A DNA stretch of 64,000 nt from Valencia hispanica (taxonomy: Eukaryota; Chordata; Actinopteri; Cyprinodontiformes; Valenciidae), in assembly GCA_963556495.2 (NCBI GenBank), contig OY747721.1, forward strand, positions 29,136,349 through 29,200,348. Direction: 5' to 3'. The stretch's first letter is position 1. Each line of letters opens with the position of its first letter. The notes beneath the pieces were generated by a model that was not told the DNA's origin, searched no databases, and saw only the letters and a program-made list of their open reading frames with translations. This document shows, piece by piece, positions 11,081-22,799 of this stretch. The position numbers and the translations under genes are program-made.

Positions 11081-11480
11081 CAAATTCCTCTTGGATCATT
11101 CTGCAATGTATCGTGGCAGTGATCACTTTTTCTTTTTTCCAGGTTTTACAAACAGTGTCAACAGGATTACATGAAAGGCAATATCTTTTCTCCAGTTGTC
11201 TAAAGTCCTACTGTTGTACTTACAACATAATGCCAGAAAGCTCTTCATGTTTTTCTTGGAGAGAAATGGCCTGTTTGCTGCCTTTCTTGACATCAGGACA
11301 ACTCAAACAAATCCCTCCCTTGCTGGGTGAGCAGATTCACTCACGCCCGCTGATGAACTGTAAATTGCCTTTCTTTAGCTCCCCTGAGGGTTTCCTCACT
11401 ACAGTTGAATCACTTTCTTTGAACGCCCTTGTGATTTGATGAATGATTGATCTGGGTCCAATCCTGAAGAAATATTATTT
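11080..11480 (-). mobile_element. Tc1-like transposon fossil, antisense
   Basis: The plus strand reads gccagaaagctcttcatgtt, tttcttggagagaaatggcc, tgctgcctttcttgacatca and gtgagcagattcactcacgc. This matches the layout of the fossil near 26.2 kb, which has gtgagcagatgcactcacac. It is the complement of a transposase fragment, 5'- and 3'-truncated. Confidence 0.6.
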
Positions 11481-12653
11481 ACTGCGAAAATCTTTTGATG
11501 CAAAAAAGTAATGAGAACATAAAAAATTTCCATTGGTTATATATATTAAGCACAACTAGGTTAGAAATCAATCATTCTGCCCAGTTTTGTTTTGAAATTT
11601 AGTTTTCATGATCATGCTTATTTTTGCAATTTCCTCAAACTGAAGGAAGTCTCAAAACATTTGGTAACATTGAACAACGGTGCTTCTTCTGGATGCAATG
11701 CCAAATGCCATTGGCCTTGTCCCTGTTTATCTACAGATCTGTCCTAATAGCATATGGCAAGTAATTGTCTCCACTCCACGTCCTGGAGAAAAAAAGGAGC
11801 TAAATGCTGCATCTTGAATAACTTCTTTCATCATCAGAATCTTAATGAGGCCCTCTCATTAACTGAATATAAACACACTTAACTGTTCTGGCTGTACGTG
11901 TTCTGACTGATCAGAGCTTGAGTAGATGTCCTTTGATCAGAGAAATATTTGATTTTGAATGAACCCATGTGTTCTCAACGTTTGCTGCAGTAAAAGTTTA
12001 AGTCTTGACGTTGAAGACGCAAAAACAGTGTTTTCATTTGTGTCGCTGGTACAAACTGCAGATAATCTGAGCTCATAAACACCCTCCTTCCTGTTTGCAC
12101 TTATCCTTCAGATCTGATCAGCAGCAAAAACAAATTATTCTGGAAAATAACTAATTTATCTTCCCTTTTTGTATTTCTACTCTTCAAAGAACCCAGTTTA
12201 TTTCTGTGAACATCACCCTCTTAGCTTGTCATCAAATGTATCTTTCTTTCTCCCTTCTCTTTTCTCTCTCCCCTTACATCCTAGATGTTCTATTTCTCTA
12301 ATCTGACAGTTCCTGCTTTCATTCCTCCTTCCTGTTTGTTCCGACCCCTCCTTTTCCATCCTATAGGACAGACTTAGTATGAAGAAACTTTGACTTCAGT
12401 TGATTTTAAACTTACAATGTCTAACTGATGTGTTACCATGTGTGTAACCACGTCTAAAAAGATTTAAATCTGACATCAAGTTTATAAAAACACACATCTC
12501 TTCTTGTTGATATGTCCTCCCTTTCCTCTCTTTCTGTCCCCCCTTTATTGACGTTTATCCCTTTTTCCCTCTCTCCTCCCTTCTCCCACTGTAGGAGCAG
12601 TGGAACAGAAGGAAACCTCAGGCCCTCCTTTCTCCTTCCTCTCAGCTGATTGT

Positions 12654-12658
12654 CCAAT
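12654..12658 (+). promoter_or_regulatory. CCAAT box candidate
   Basis: CCAAT lies in a locally GC-richer stretch (attgtccaatgggagctgg), about 275 nt upstream of the predicted ATG of the plus-strand gene. No clear TATA box follows, as is common for such promoters. Call based on motif and position only. Confidence 0.35.
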
Positions 12659-12699
12659 GGGAGCTGGGTGGGAGGCAGATCAGCAGTGGGGCTCACACC

Positions 12700-12933
12700 C
12701 TCCAGATGTGGGACTTGCTGCGTTCAGTTAACCACAGTGAAACGTGAGCTCCCTCTGCTCCTCTCCAGCCTGGCTGCCTGTATTTTTGGGATGTTTTAAA
12801 CGAGCCGGGACAAAGGCATGTTTCCAGGCCAGAGACTGGCCTGAGCAGATGTTTCTGCTCTCTGGAAGACAAGAGAAGAAGGAAAAGGAGGAGAAGAAGA
12901 CCTTATTTCTCCAGAGAAGGGAAAGGATAGATG
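12700..12933 (+). CDS. Unidentified plus-strand gene, exon 1 (5' UTR plus ATG)
   Basis: A purine-rich leader (aagaagaccttatttctcca, gagaagggaaaggatag) ends in ATG at 12931-12933, immediately followed by a good donor gtaaag. Spliced to the exon at 16123 it gives MKWLKMSVDTENS with an open frame through the next four exons. Only the last three bases would be coding; the transcript start is not determined and the left border is approximate. An alternative is that translation starts at the internal ATG of exon 2 (MSVDTE). Confidence 0.5.
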
Positions 12934-12989
12934 GTAAAGTTTGGTTTTGGTCCCTTGAAGCAGCCGTGGAGCTGGGGCTCAGTTGACAG

Positions 12990-14241
12990 GGGCAGCTGCA
13001 TGCTTGTGGGTTAAAATGTCTTAGTTTGATATTTGGTGTCAGAAACCCTCAAATCCTGTCTCTGATGTGTTTGTCGAGCTGCAGCCTGTTGCTTTGATTA
13101 ATTCACTGTACCATAAGCCACGTCTTGACGCTCATCTGCGCATTTATCGTTCCAGCCACAGCTATGAATTGACCAGATATCCACATCAGCAGTTACATCA
13201 GCAGTTCTCTGTGATAAAATGACTTATACTCACTTCTAACTCTTAGTTAAATACAGCGTGTACAAAACTACTTGTTGATCCTGATGGTTACCATAGAGAC
13301 AGCAAGTAGCCCTGTTTACAGACTGACATTGACAAGTTCATTAGGTAACACGCAGATAAAAAATTCCTGATCATCCTAACTCCTAAACACATTGTTACAA
13401 TGAGAAACAAGTAAAAACCTGTGAAATGAGTTACCCCACTAAGGAGTAATAACCTTTAGCTGTCAGGTAATCATGTGTCCCACAAGTGGATGGAGTCTGA
13501 TTCTACGGTGAAGCAAACATTTGAACCAGCAGACTCGCAAGGGTACATACCCACACTGTCTGATGGCAGACAGAGCTGTTATACTTTGTGCACAGAAGTA
13601 TTGGGTCTTCCCAACTTCACCCAAATCCTTTGTAATGATTTATAGACTTGACAACTTAATGGTAACCTTAAGAGTAACCAAATATACCATGTATTGTCCC
13701 TGTTGGCATAAAGGCTACTACATACTAGTGCTGTAGCACAGCTTCCTGCTACTGGAAGTTAGAAAAGTAGCCGTTTTAAACAGGTCGCAAATAAGTCATT
13801 CATTTGTCATCTACTTGTATAAAAACTTATAACAAAACAAAATGGCCTTTTTATTGTCTGGAGGATACTGATGGCATTGATGTCAGTGGTTTGAAGATTA
13901 CCATGAGGGAACTAGCAACTGTCAATTTTCTCTCCACCAGGCTGCATCCATAGTCTCTATGGTAACCATCTGCTATACTGGTCAAAGCAGATGATAGATT
14001 CAACCACTTCTATAGCTGCTCCCATTTTTTTTATTTTTTTCAGAGCTGCGTTACATTTCCAGGACAGCCACTTTATGCCCTCCACTGCTGCCATCCAGGT
14101 GATGTAAGAGAGATTTAGAAATAGCACACTTGCTGCACCTGTGGGCTTACTACCTGCAGGCCAGACCTAATGGTCCAGCTACCATGTTCAAGCATTCTGG
14201 CTTTGGTTCATCTTCAGTTGATTATTGTCATGCAGCCAATT
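12990..14241. other. intron 1 sequence, nothing specific recognised
   Basis: Apart from ordinary intronic AT-rich sequence I see no exon, RNA gene or clear repeat. A TCTC-type low-complexity tract lies just upstream of the gene at 12240-12360. Confidence 0.4.
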
Positions 14242-14249
14242 CTCTATAA

Positions 14250-14602
14250 CATATGTGTCAAACTCAAGGACCACGAGTCAAATTCGGCCCTCCATAGCCA
14301 TTTATGTGGCCCTAAACTCTAGAGGACCTAAATAGAACCTCTAATTACTATGATGTGCACCTAAATACTATTTTATTTGTCAAATCAAATCAGTGTTTAG
14401 TTGAATAGTCCTAAATCACATCAATGTGAAAAGATCTTCAGTATTATTTAATTTTAAGAAGTACTTGTCAAATACGGAGAGATATTAATTAATATTTTAA
14501 TGGTTTGTTCAAGTTTTATCAATACTTTCTGCCACAGCGGACCCTTTAAGGACATTCATGAACTTGATGTGGCCCAAAATAGAAATGAGTTTGACACCCC
14601 TG
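14250..14602. mobile_element. hAT-type MITE with 8-bp target duplication
   Basis: The left end is catatgtgtcaaactcaagg and the right end gagtttgacacccctg, inverted repeats of the CAGGGGTGTCAAACTCA type found at hAT (Charlie-like) ends. CTCTATAA flanks both sides (14242-14249 and 14603-14610), an exact 8-bp duplication as expected for hAT. The 353-bp interior has no transposase, so it is non-autonomous. Confidence 0.9.
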
Positions 14603-15319
14603 CTCTATAACCAGCCATCTGTGGAAATAAAAAGGCATCATAGCATGAAGCCAAAAAGTAGTTTTTCTGCGGCAAGAGAGCCTGCTACAGATGCGTGAAC
14701 ACCCATTCTTAAAACATGCTATTAGACTGATTTTAAGAGTTGTGTTTAAAGTCAATGGTTTCTTTGTCTGCTTGTGGCGATCAGCCCATGATTATGATGC
14801 TGATATTGCTTTTATTTATTGTTTGATAAGGATTGTGAGTCAGTGCACTATGCACCTCAGATTTGTATAAGTCATTATAAATGTTACTCTACCAATAAGT
14901 GATAATCTGCCAGTGTTTGTAGTATTGCTAATATGTGGAACACCTAAAGTGAGGGTATTGTGCTGTTGATATACATACATCTTAAATAGGTATTTGTATT
15001 CTTACAGTTTTATTCTGGTTTTGTGTATTAGTCTCACACTAAATGTTTTAGACAATCAATTAAATGTTTATATTCAACATAGATTACCTTAGTAAATACA
15101 AAAAGCCGTTTTAAATGTTAAGATGCATGTTGAATCATTAAGTGATTAGCCACAAAACTTGAGATCGCTAGGCCACCTAGTCATGTAGCAGCACGGAATT
15201 CCCTAAATCCCCTAAATAGTACCTGTCTGACAACATGAAGTAGGCTAAACAATCAAAGAACACAAAGGCCCATCACACAATAACCAAAAACAAGTTAATG
15301 ATTTTTCTTTTGGGAAAAT

Positions 15320-15880
15320 ATTCTGTTGATTAATGAGAGACAATTGAAACGTTTTAGAAGGTATGCATCCTGTTACATCTGACATAAAAGCAACACAGCT
15401 TTTCAGCAACAGAAAACCATTGCAAGAATAGAAGATGGTGGTGGTAGGGTGTTAGTCTAGCTTTGCTTTTGTTTGACATTGAAGACTAGCCATATCAGAT
15501 AGAACCATCAATTCTGCTTGCTAGCAGTTTGTGGCCTTAAGTTCAAACACACATGGACCATGCATCAGAACAATGATCCAAAACACCAGCAAGTCTACCT
15601 CTGAATGGTTTTGAAGTGACCTAGTCAAACTCTGCATTCAATTTTAGGTACGATCCTGTGGCACGATTTTAAACACCCAGTCAATGCTAGAAAGCGCATA
15701 ATTTAGCTGAATTACCGATACTCTAAATAATGGACAAAAACTCCTCCAGTGTTATAAAAGACTTATTGCCAGTTATAACAGACTATTTCATATGCAGGCT
15801 TGTTGGTTCTTGATGTTAAGCCCTTTTCTGCATTAATTTTGGTTATCTTTGTCCGATATTCAAATGTGTCTGTTCTGTTT
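15320..15880 (+). mobile_element. Tc1-like transposon fossil
   Basis: Plus-strand remnants in transposase order: tgttacatctgacataaaag, gcaagaatagaagatggtgg, tggaccatgcatcagaacaa, caccagcaagtctacctctg and agtgacctagtcaaactctg. The tail gttatctttgtccgatattc matches a known Tc1 3' region. Numerous breaks. Confidence 0.72.
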
Positions 15881-16122
15881 GACAGTAGAACATATTAGGT
15901 CAGTTGGTTTGTCCCTTTGGAAAAATATTTTTTGGTACCTAATATTCTGTAGGAAAAAGTCTCTGTAGTTTCTCTTACTGTATATTTGGCAAATAGTATA
16001 CTAGTCTTAACACATTTGCTTTAGCCCATTAAATATATGGAAATCATTAACTTTGGACTTTAGATTTTCGGTAGTCAAGTCAGTCATTCTCAGCAGTGTT
16101 TTTTTTTTTTTGACCTCCACAG

Positions 16123-16250
16123 AAATGGCTGAAGATGTCTGTGGATACTGAGAACTCCTGTGTTCTGCTGTCCTCCCGTGAATCCAGGACCTCCTGCATC
16201 TTCCAGACTGCTGATGAGAGGGATGAAATCCCAGGAGTGGGGGAGGAGAG
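16123..16250 (+). CDS. Unidentified plus-strand gene, exon 2
   Basis: This 128-nt exon has a long T-tract and ctccacag acceptor and a gtaagt donor. It encodes 42 codons plus two bases: KWLKMSVDTENSCVLLSSRE ... DERDEIPGVGEE, a polar and acidic segment. The remainder AG joins T of the next exon to give Ser. Intron 2 is only 103 nt. I do not recognise the protein family. Confidence 0.75.
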
Positions 16251-16353
16251 GTAAGTGAGATCTAAGCACAGGCAGAATTTGGACGGTGAAACTGATGCAA
16301 GAACACTGTTTAAACAGACCCTCTTGTGGTCATCCATCTCTGTCCTCCTGCAG

Positions 16354-16593
16354 TGTTCTGGAGATGCTGAGTTATTCCAAGTTCTCTGACCTGGAGACAT
16401 GGCTGTGCATGCCGTCCTCCCTGCTGCTGTCCAGGCCTTTGGACTTCACCCACACCTCTTCTTCCTGCTCCACCCTATCCTCCTCACATGCTTCCAACCA
16501 CTCCTCCAACTCTCCAACAATGTCCTCATCATCGAGCGCAGCCTCCATCTCCCGGCGCTCTATCTGCAGCGAGCCTGGAGAAACCCTGCTCAG
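16354..16593 (+). CDS. Unidentified plus-strand gene, exon 3 (Ser-rich)
   Basis: This 240-nt exon has a tgtcctcctgcag acceptor and a gtaaat donor. It begins with a conserved-looking block, VLEMLSYSKFSDLETWLCMP, followed by a Ser/Thr-rich stretch (HTSSSCSTLSSSHASNHSSN) and SISRRSICSEPGE. The serine tract and RRS motifs suggest a disordered, phosphorylatable region of an intracellular protein; there is no signal peptide or membrane segment. Phase matches both neighbours. Confidence 0.8.
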
Positions 16594-17153
16594 GTAAATC
16601 TTCCTTTTGGTCTCCATTTTCAGGATGCAGTTCACATTACTGCTTATCACTTTAACTTTCAGACAAGTGGATTTGTTTCAGTAGCTCAAACAAAATAAGA
16701 ATCATAACAGTTTGAGTGACTGAAAGTGTTGTTTTACATTTCATATTGGTAATTATTTTTCCAAGTATTCAATTTTAAAATGATTTTTATACATATCTTT
16801 ATCTGTAGTTTAACTTCTACGTTGGTCTGTCAGTTGGTTTCTCGTAGATCATATCTCTTCACAAGTGAAAACATATTAATATGCCTAAATTTACAATGTA
16901 ATTGTAGACTGTGATTTTAACGGAATGAACCTCCATATTTGATGGAATATTAATTCATATAGCAATATGATGTTCTTTTATCTGAACTGCTGATAGTTTT
17001 ACATTACATATGACGTGATGAAAAAGATACATTTTTGTCTCGTCAGCCGTTTGTGTTCTTTTGAGATTTTTTTTCATCGTCTTTGTCTTGTTGTTAAATC
17101 ATGAACACAGACCTTGACTAAGACAACTTAGTCCCTGTTTTCTTAGTGGATAA

Positions 17154-17433
17154 TGTCATAGTGCGGTGTCTTTCCCTGTCTCTGCATCCTTGATCGTCCC
17201 CATCAGCCCCGAGTTTACGTGATTGTATCCCTGATTACCTTCCCCGTGTATTTATACCCTTCTGTGTTCCTGTGTCTTTGCTGGTTCGTCGTCATTGTCA
17301 TCGTTACTGATTGTCTCGTCAGTTCTTCGTCAAGTCTGAGTTCCTGTAAGTTTTGGGTGTAGACTGACCAGCTCAACATTAAAGGAGTCTTTTTCACCAT
17401 CACTGCATCTGAGTCCGTGCTTAAAACATGACA
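17154..17433 (+). mobile_element. Solo LTR, 280 bp, with 5-bp target duplication
   Basis: It starts TGTCATAGTGCGG and ends TTAAAACATGACA, so TGTCAT/ATGACA are inverted ends with TG...CA. GATAA flanks both sides (17149-17153 and 17434-17438). A TATA-like tatttata near 17248 and ATTAAA at 17378-17383 give promoter and poly(A) signals in plus orientation. No internal retroelement genes adjoin. Size and 5-bp duplication fit a Gypsy-like LTR element. Confidence 0.85.
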
Positions 17434-17439
17434 GATAAT

Positions 17440-18470
17440 GACTCATGTCATGGTCTGCTGGAGTCCCAAAGCCTTAGAAATGGCCTTGACACCCTTTCCA
17501 GGCTGATAGATGTCAATCCACTCCTTCAGATAATCTTTTTATTTTGTTACCACATATGGTTTTTATACCTCATGATCAGCTGAGAAGTCCTCACCATGAA
17601 GAGCAGTTTAAAGTCACTCCACCAGAATAACACTCCTGATCCACCTTGAGAAACAGTAAAACACTTCTAACCACCATGAGCTGTGGGGATAACACGGAAT
17701 TGCGGAATGAGTGTGATATAGCACAAACCAAAGACAGTTGGATCAGCTTTTTAGTTTCTGGGAGCACAAAGAACAGAAATATTGTTCGCCCTCTAGTTTC
17801 CATCTGACTAATCTGAACAATATGGTCAACAGAATCACATGCTGAGGACGGTGCACAACAACTTTATTAGTATTTAAAACATGTAACCCATTTAGATCGA
17901 TTGTACACAGAACTCCATCCTGGGGGAATCCTACAAATCTGAGTTGTTAGTCACACTCTTCTGATTCCATAATCACAGGTTTGGACCCAAAAGCACACAG
18001 GGCACCTGATTCTAGCAGAACTGTAGAGTAAATCTGTAGTGCAAAATTCACAGTTACCTGTTCATATGGAACTGTGATGTCAATGGCCCTAAAGATTGTT
18101 TTTTTTTTTCTCATCTGTTCTTTAATTTCTTTAGATTTGGACATGATGTGTTGATATTTTAGCCTACTTCATGTTATCAGACAGGTTCTGTTGAAGGAAT
18201 TTCCTGATTCTACTAGTCTGGCAGTATCAGAGTTTGGGGTAGCTTGTGAAAACACCCGCAAAAATGTGGTAAATCACAGTTAATTCAACATTTAACAAGG
18301 AAGGCCGTTACTTTTCACACGAGGTTGGATTGAAAAGCTCTTTCCCTTCGTAATTAAAATCATGATTTTTAAAAAGTGCTTTATTGTATTTACTCAGCGT
18401 GTGTTTGTCTCATATTAAAATTTTCCTTCATCTGAAACATTTAAGTGTCACATAAAAGGACAAATACTGG
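17440..18470 (-). mobile_element. Tc1-like transposon fossil, antisense, with an internal insertion
   Basis: 17450-17545 reads cctttccaggctgatagatg and tccactccttcagataatc; 18100-18470 reads catctgttctttaatttc, gatttggacatgatgtgttg, cttcatgttatcagacaggt and tctgaaacatttaagtgtca. Together these give the 5' half of a Tc1 element on the minus strand. The ~550 bp between them do not match and look like separate inserted DNA. Confidence 0.65.
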
Positions 18471-18471
18471 C

Positions 18472-18626
18472 CACCTCTCCAGGGTGTACCCTGCCTCTCG
18501 CCTAATGACTGCTGGAGAGGGCACCAGCCTCCCCATGACTCAACAAGTGGGGATAGAAGATGGATGGATGGATGGATGGATGGATGGATGGATGGATGGA
18601 TGGATGGATGGATGGATGGATGGATG
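18472..18626 (+). repeat. SINE-like 3' fragment with GATG microsatellite tail
   Basis: ccacctctccagggtgtacc, ctgcctctcgcctaatgact and gctggagagggcaccagc are the 3' part of the SINE-like family also seen near 28.3 and 48.6 kb. It grows directly into a (GGAT)n array at 18559-18625. It interrupts the terminal repeat of the Tc1 fossil ending at about 18470. Confidence 0.75.
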
Positions 18627-18649
18627 AAAGCAAAATTTAGAAGAAATCT

Positions 18650-19790
18650 ATAAACTATATTTTGTTCAGCCTTGCAGTAGGCTTCATGTCTTCTTTTTCC
18701 AGTGCACTGTCAGCTAAGATCCCAAAACAAAATGTTCTCAATTCACTTTAACATGTCCTTGCAGAGTTAGATATTTTCATCCTCGAAACATTAATTTGTC
18801 TTGTGGATCTCCTGTTTCCTGGTGACATGAGTCATTCCTGACCAGAATAAATCCTTATGCTGAGCAATTATGCAGCTCTGCGGGAGGTGAAGTCAGCGAA
18901 TTAAACTGAAACCTGCTGAAAACCAGACAGATGACTAATGAAGTCTGGGTATAAGAGGGAACTTGGGAGCAGAAGGAGCAACATTCCGGGTCTAAACAGT
19001 TTCCCAGTATATAACTACATAATGACACAGTTTCAGGAATCTTTAACTCCCCGTCGAATGATATTGACTGTGTTGCAGTTCTTTCATCTCATATTCATAG
19101 TAGGAAAGGTTACTGTTTATAATCTAAAATAGTAATCTGCTTTCGGTTACATAATTCCCTCAATTAGACAGGACCATATTGGTCAGTCCTTAAACATCTC
19201 CCTCCTCTTCCTCATTCCACGATTGTGTAAGAAATGTTCCAACATCAGAATGGAAAAGAATGGAAACAATCTCTGCAACTTCGTGAAGACTGTTTTCCAG
19301 TTTCATGTCTCATCATATTAAACAGCAGCCCTGTAACTGAAGCTGTGTGCCCAGATAGAAACTAGCTGAGAGTGCTTGTAGGCATGTTTCCTCTGCAGAA
19401 CTTCGGCTGAATACTCAGCAGAGATAATAGTTCTGATAGCGCTGTTTCAGTCGTTACAGAACAAAGCGGTAGACGGCGCTCCTCCCTCCTCCTGTAGCCA
19501 GCAGGAACATTGTTCCTCAGCTCTCTGAGCTCATAAAGAACCCGTCTGGCACCATGGTGATGGCTGTTACAGCAGCAGAGATAAGCTGTGCGGCGGCAGG
19601 CTGCCCGAGGGAAAACACTGGTGTTTATAGATGTAGAGGAAATGGAATATGAGGAAGTTTGGTCATTAGGATCATGATGAAGTTGAGCTAGAGGGGTCTT
19701 CAGACAGATCTGACACATCAGTCTGGAATGTGTTAGTCTGCAAGCAGGAGTTTATTATTTGTATTGTTTCACTGAAGGTTACTCATTCAG
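18650..19790. other. intron 3 sequence, no feature recognised
   Basis: No supported exon or repeat boundaries. The 19362-19718 open frame on the minus strand has no family features and no splice context. Confidence 0.4.
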
Positions 19791-19829
19791 ACCGCTTTAA
19801 TTCAAGCCACATTAGAGGGGTTTCAGCCA

Positions 19830-20510
19830 TGAATGGCATATCTAAAGTTATTCCAGAGCATCTCAATTATGTTTAAGTCCAGACGTTTACTTTTTTTTTT
19901 ATTTGTCTATTTTTGAGCCATTCTGAGGTGCACTTGCTGGCGTGCTTGGAATCACTGTTCTGCTGCATAACACGAGCGTGCTTGAGCTTAAGGTCAATGG
20001 CTAATGATGACATTCTCCTTTGAGAATTCTTGATAGAAAGCAGAATTTATTACTTCATCAATTACAACAATTTGTCCAGGTCATATAGCAGCAAAGCACC
20101 CTCAGACCCCCTTATAAGCTTTTCCAGACTAATTTATGTCAGTTATTTTTTTTTCCATTATTGGCTTGACGTGTTGCTTTTAGAATCTTTAAGTCTACGT
20201 CATGGTACAGGTTTTGAATAAGGGAGGTCTTGACTCTGCAGGTCCATAAGTAATTGGACCTGGTTGTGGATAGAGAAATTGAACCAAAAACTATGGTCAT
20301 TTACAGTTCAAAGCATGATTTAAAAAGGGGAGCAAACATATTTTCACTTTGGGCCATGTTGGTTTGAATACCTTTTTCCCCCAATGCATTGTTTTTTTTT
20401 TGCATTAGTCAGGTTATCTGCTTCTCATACTAAATCCGTTTGAGGATCTGAAACATTTAATTGTGACAACAATTTAAAAACTAAAATAATCTGTAAGGAT
20501 CAAATACTTT
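19830..20510 (-). mobile_element. Tc1-like transposon fossil, antisense
   Basis: Plus strand: gagcatctcaattatgttta, agccattctgaggtgcactt, cttggaatcactgttctgct, then at the right end gggccatgttggtttgaata and gatctgaaacatttaattg. These are transposase and terminal-repeat pieces with much of the middle lost. Confidence 0.65.
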
Positions 20511-20608
20511 TTAACAACACTGAATTGGCCTCCAACTTTCCATTCATTAAAGTCTTGCCACATAAACTCTGATATCTGAAGCACTTGACTCTCGATTTCC
20601 TTGATTAA

Positions 20609-20631
20609 CACACACACACACGCACACACAC
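20609..20631. repeat. (CA)n microsatellite
   Basis: cacacacacacacgcacaca, a short interrupted CA run. Confidence 0.9.
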
Positions 20632-21826
20632 CCAGAGTGAGGTAAGGTAACACCACTGCTTGGCATCGAACACCTGAGAGCCGCAGCATTCTTTGAGTCC
20701 TCTGTTAGTTCTGGTTCATTAGGGATCCATAAAAAAAACCTTTCTTCAGCATCAAAAGTTTAATCGTTTGTCTGCAAACTCTCAGTGGTCCCAGCTGGTT
20801 CCAACGGTTCTAAAGGAGGTTGTATATGTATGTGCCATTGATGGATGAATCCAGAGATGCTGAGTTGGACTGAGTTGCTGGATTTTATCCTCAGGAGGAA
20901 AAATAAAGGAAGACAACGGGTCAGAGGATCATGGAGGAGTCGCAGCTACATCATTTCAGAGGACAGGTATCAGGTCAACATCTGAACATGCTGAGGTTAC
21001 TTCCTGAACTGGTGGCAGGTTGGGTGCCCAGAGCTTTGGATTCTAAGTCTTAAGATGGACTTTTTAGGATGTCTTAGTTTTATTGCAGAAGCTAAAATCT
21101 TAGCTGCTGTGCTGATGTATTTATATCAGCTGATTTCCCTTTGAAAACCAGAAATTTCTGTAAAAACTATGATTTATTGTATTGAAAAGTTTAATGCGAA
21201 ATTAAAACGATAAAGAGTTGACTTTAGAATTATTTTAACATGTCTGCAATGTATTTGAATGTCATAGAACCAACTGCTTATCATGCACAGATGCAATGAA
21301 GAGTCCCACAAGTTATTTTGTCCCTTCCTTCATGCAATTACATCTTTAGGTATCCAACATGTGTACCTTGAGAATTCTTTATGGGGGACAGGTGAGGATA
21401 CCCTATTTATCTCAGATATTTCTCTGGAATGAGTTTGGAATGTGTTTCTTTCATTGTCTTAGTGAAAAATGCATGGTCATCAGTGGTAAAGATGTGGTCT
21501 TGAAAACAGTAAATGTTGCTCTAAAATCCCTGCAGGACCTTTCTGTAATAATACTGCCATCCCAGAACTGGACGTTAGCTTTGCAAAGAATACTGATACA
21601 ACAACATACTTTCAGAAAGCCTGTTGGAACTGGTTTGCAGCATTTCTTCCTAGGAAGACCTGGAATACGGAACAATCGGATGATAGTTTCCACAGTTCTG
21701 ACTCAATTGACTCAAAGTACCATAGATATCAAGTGCAGTTAATTATGCAAATCTTCACCCACAAATCTAACTCTTAGCTGAAATAGTTATTTCTAGCCTC
21801 TAATGGAAGTTTTACTTTCTATGAAG

Positions 21827-22047
21827 GTCCTCGGAGAGAGAATCCAACTTCCTCGCACCTGCCCTCGGAAAGGAGGTGACGTTCCTGTCCACACCCCTCC
21901 TGCCCATCCTCTCCTCTACACCTGTTGCTGGTTCAGGGACGAGCTCACGGCCAACGACGGGAGACTCCAGCTCCTGCAGCGGCGTCAGCGTCAGGAAACG
22001 GCGTCGACTCGCTGCCAGTCCTGGAGGACTCCACTGGAACTCTGAAG
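21827..22047 (+). CDS. Unidentified plus-strand gene, exon 4
   Basis: This 221-nt exon has a tttctatgaag acceptor and a gtcgga donor. It completes Arg with exon 3 and encodes SSERESNFLAPALGKEVTFL, a Pro/Ser stretch (STPLLPILSSTP), then VRKRRRLAASPGGLHWNSE. KRRR is a possible nuclear localisation signal or basic docking motif. It leaves one G, completed as Gly by exon 5. Third-position G/C is high against the AT-rich introns, as expected for coding sequence. Confidence 0.8.
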
Positions 22048-22799
22048 GTCGGAACTAACTCCAAGGTTTTCATCATTTTGTAGAGATTCAGAGCAACACC
22101 TGTTTTTTTTCATTGAGAGCCAACAAAGCCAACAGAAAAGACATCAGTCAGGGAGATTATGGGAATACTTCTGCTTTCTCTTACTTATTAGTTTATTGTC
22201 ATAAGAACGTTGTCTTTTAATTATAAACTTCATCTATCTTTGATTCTAACCAGATTAAGTGTTAGATAAACAAATAGGTGTTCAACATTGTGCAGATTTG
22301 GTGTTTTAAAGTATGTTCTAAAAGCCAATAAAATGTAAATCCCGAAATACTTATATATTTCCTAATTCTGTGTTGTAAAGCCAAGTAATCTAAACCATCA
22401 TAAATAAACATATTTCTGCCCCAAATGCTGGGTGCCCAGCTTCCATTTGTAGAACAATAAAATGCAGCATTGTCATTTTAAACATGTTCTTCTCAATCGG
22501 GAAAACAAAAATCGCCTAGTCCAAATTCGTTTAGAAATGTTTGGTGGATTACTAGAAATCAAACAGATCATACATTGAAAAAGGATCAGGGCTGTTTAGG
22601 AAATGATGCTCGGGCTAATGTAGCTGTTTACTCCAAGCAGAGCTTCACTTCCTGTTGGAGTCATTCTATTTTGTAGCGCCACCCTTTTGGAGAATGATAA
22701 TGAGCTTCCTGGTGGATAGATTAAAGCTGCTGTCTTCATTCAGCTGAACATCTTCAGCTTCCTTCACCCTGCATTTAAATTTACAGTTATTTACAGCCG

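Noticed and set aside
12713..12743. ATG exon ending at gtgagct (MWDLLRSVNHSE)
   Set aside because: Joining it to the exon at 16123 gives a stop within four codons, while the ATG at 12931 joins in frame.
16080..16650. Minus-strand frames of 92-106 codons over exons 2 and 3
   Set aside because: Mirror frames of the plus-strand coding exons; the plus strand has the splice sites and matching phases.
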